Shown in pieces: positions 4,439 through 5,039 of a DNA stretch of 5,039 nucleotides; the first letter of the stretch is position 1; each line of letters begins with the position of its first letter. The notes under the pieces are model-generated. The model saw only the letters and a program-made list of their open reading frames with translations, had not been told where the DNA came from and ran no database searches. The DNA is from Deltaproteobacteria bacterium (GTDB lineage: Bacteria; Desulfobacterota; Binatia; UBA9968): assembly GCA_020027655.1 (NCBI GenBank), contig JAHKKJ010000347.1:1-5039 (forward strand), in the 5' to 3' direction. The translations under genes were made by a program, and so were the position numbers.

Positions 4439-5039
4439 ATGAATAAAAAGCCCACGAAGAAATCCGCCGTGAAGCGGCGCGCTTCATCTTCCGAAGAGTC
4501 TGTCGCGGCGCAGGCGCAAGAAATTCGTGAAGGCCTGGAGCAACAGACCGCCACGAGTGAAATACTGCGCGTGATTGCCGGCTCACCGACGGATTTGCAG
4601 CCGGTTATGGACACTATCGCTGAAAGTGCAACACGGTTGTGCGACGCAAATGATGCGCAGATTCGCTTGATTGACGGGAACATCATGCGGTTAGTAACCA
4701 CTCAAGTATTTCCCGTAGATGACGCCCGTGTACGGCTTTTCGGAGTGGCGGAGATTAGGAGAGACTTAGTTGCTGGCCGAGCGATCCTAGACCGGCAAAC
4801 GCTCCATCTCCATGACCTTGCCGCCGCGGCCACTGAATTCCCGGCGGCGGAATCCTTCCAAAAACACACCGGTACCCGCACGATCTTGGCGGTACCGCTC
4901 CTCAAAGAAGAGAAAGCCATTGGGGTGATAGTGCTTCGGCGCAAGGAAATCCGGCCTTTCACCGAGAAACAGATTGCGCTTGTTAAAACCTTCGCCGATC
5001 AGGCCGTCATTGCCATCGAGAACACCCGTCTATTCCAGG
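4439..5039 (+). CDS. GAF-domain signalling protein, N-terminal part (possible histidine kinase or nucleotide cyclase)
   Basis: From ATG 4439 the frame is open for 200 codons to the window edge, so the gene is 3'-truncated here. Residues 1-22 are basic and Ser-rich (MNKKPTKKSAVKRRASSS). Residues 23-48 form an amphipathic helix with the signature EQQTATSEILRVI, which in this protein group precedes each GAF domain. A GAF domain spans about 50-200, with SPTDLQPVMDTIAESATRLC, ILAVPLL near 149-155, IGVIVLRR 161-168, PFTEKQIALVKTFADQAVIA 173-192 and IENTRLF 193-199. There is no membrane segment, so the sensor is cytosolic. Proteins with this start usually have several GAF or PAS units and end in a histidine kinase or adenylate/guanylate cyclase; the output domain lies outside the window. 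No Shine-Dalgarno precedes the ATG. The in-frame GTG at 4469 is an alternative start, also without clear support. Confidence 0.88.
   Translation, partial: MNKKPTKKSAVKRRASSSEESVAAQAQEIREGLEQQTATSEILRVIAGSPTDLQPVMDTIAESATRLCDANDAQIRLIDGNIMRLVTTQVFPVDDARVRLFGVAEIRRDLVAGRAILDRQTLHLHDLAAAATEFPAAESFQKHTGTRTILAVPLLKEEKAIGVIVLRRKEIRPFTEKQIALVKTFADQAVIAIENTRLFQ

Noticed and set aside
1..5039. CRISPR array, tRNA, rRNA, insertion sequence or phage genes
   Set aside because: I saw no regularly spaced direct repeats, cloverleaf-like segments, rRNA-like sequence, transposase motifs or terminal inverted repeats with target duplications.

Overview
The window looks like a stretch of a moderately GC-rich chromosome from an uncultivated environmental bacterium. 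The gene families present (beta-lactamase-fold hydrolase, cupin, cytosolic arylsulfotransferase-type propeller, nitronate monooxygenase, divergent SDR, GAF signalling protein) are typical of soil, sediment or sponge-associated Proteobacteria-like, Rokubacteria-like or Tectomicrobia-like genomes. This placement rests on protein style only and is an inference. All supported genes are on the + strand.

Layout. (1) 1-263: 3' end of a serine hydrolase of the beta-lactamase/6-aminohexanoate-dimer hydrolase type. (2) 348-767: a complete small single-domain cupin. (3) 768-959: a gap with a strong Shine-Dalgarno and ATG opening a 16-codon frame, apparently the remnant of a small gene whose frame ends in a TGATG junction with the next gene. 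(4) 960-2069: an arylsulfotransferase-like beta-propeller protein without a signal peptide. (5) 2066-2282: a 25-codon ORF overlapping the previous stop, with a strong ribosome binding site, followed by non-coding DNA with an A/T-tract inverted repeat. (6) 2283-3260: an FMN-dependent nitronate monooxygenase (2-nitropropane dioxygenase) homologue. (7) 3366-4156: an SDR split by a one-base frameshift near 3969-3971; it also lacks the catalytic Tyr/Lys pair. (8) 4157-4438: intergenic DNA with a repeat-like phrase, a stem-loop and a very strong intrinsic terminator. (9) 4439-5039: the 5' part of a GAF-domain signalling protein that runs off the window.

How the genes may work together. The hydrolase, cupin, propeller protein, flavin monooxygenase and SDR are co-directional with gaps of about 80-210 bases, and the terminator at 4398-4433 closes the run. 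This fits a catabolic or detoxification cluster acting on small organic compounds, but no substrate can be read from the sequence. The GAF gene begins a separate unit whose start codon lies five bases after the terminator T-tract.

Nothing here is a convincing wholly new system. The points most worth checking are the frameshifted, triad-less SDR, the cytosolic arylsulfotransferase-like protein with small ORFs on both sides, and the terminator that abuts a start codon.
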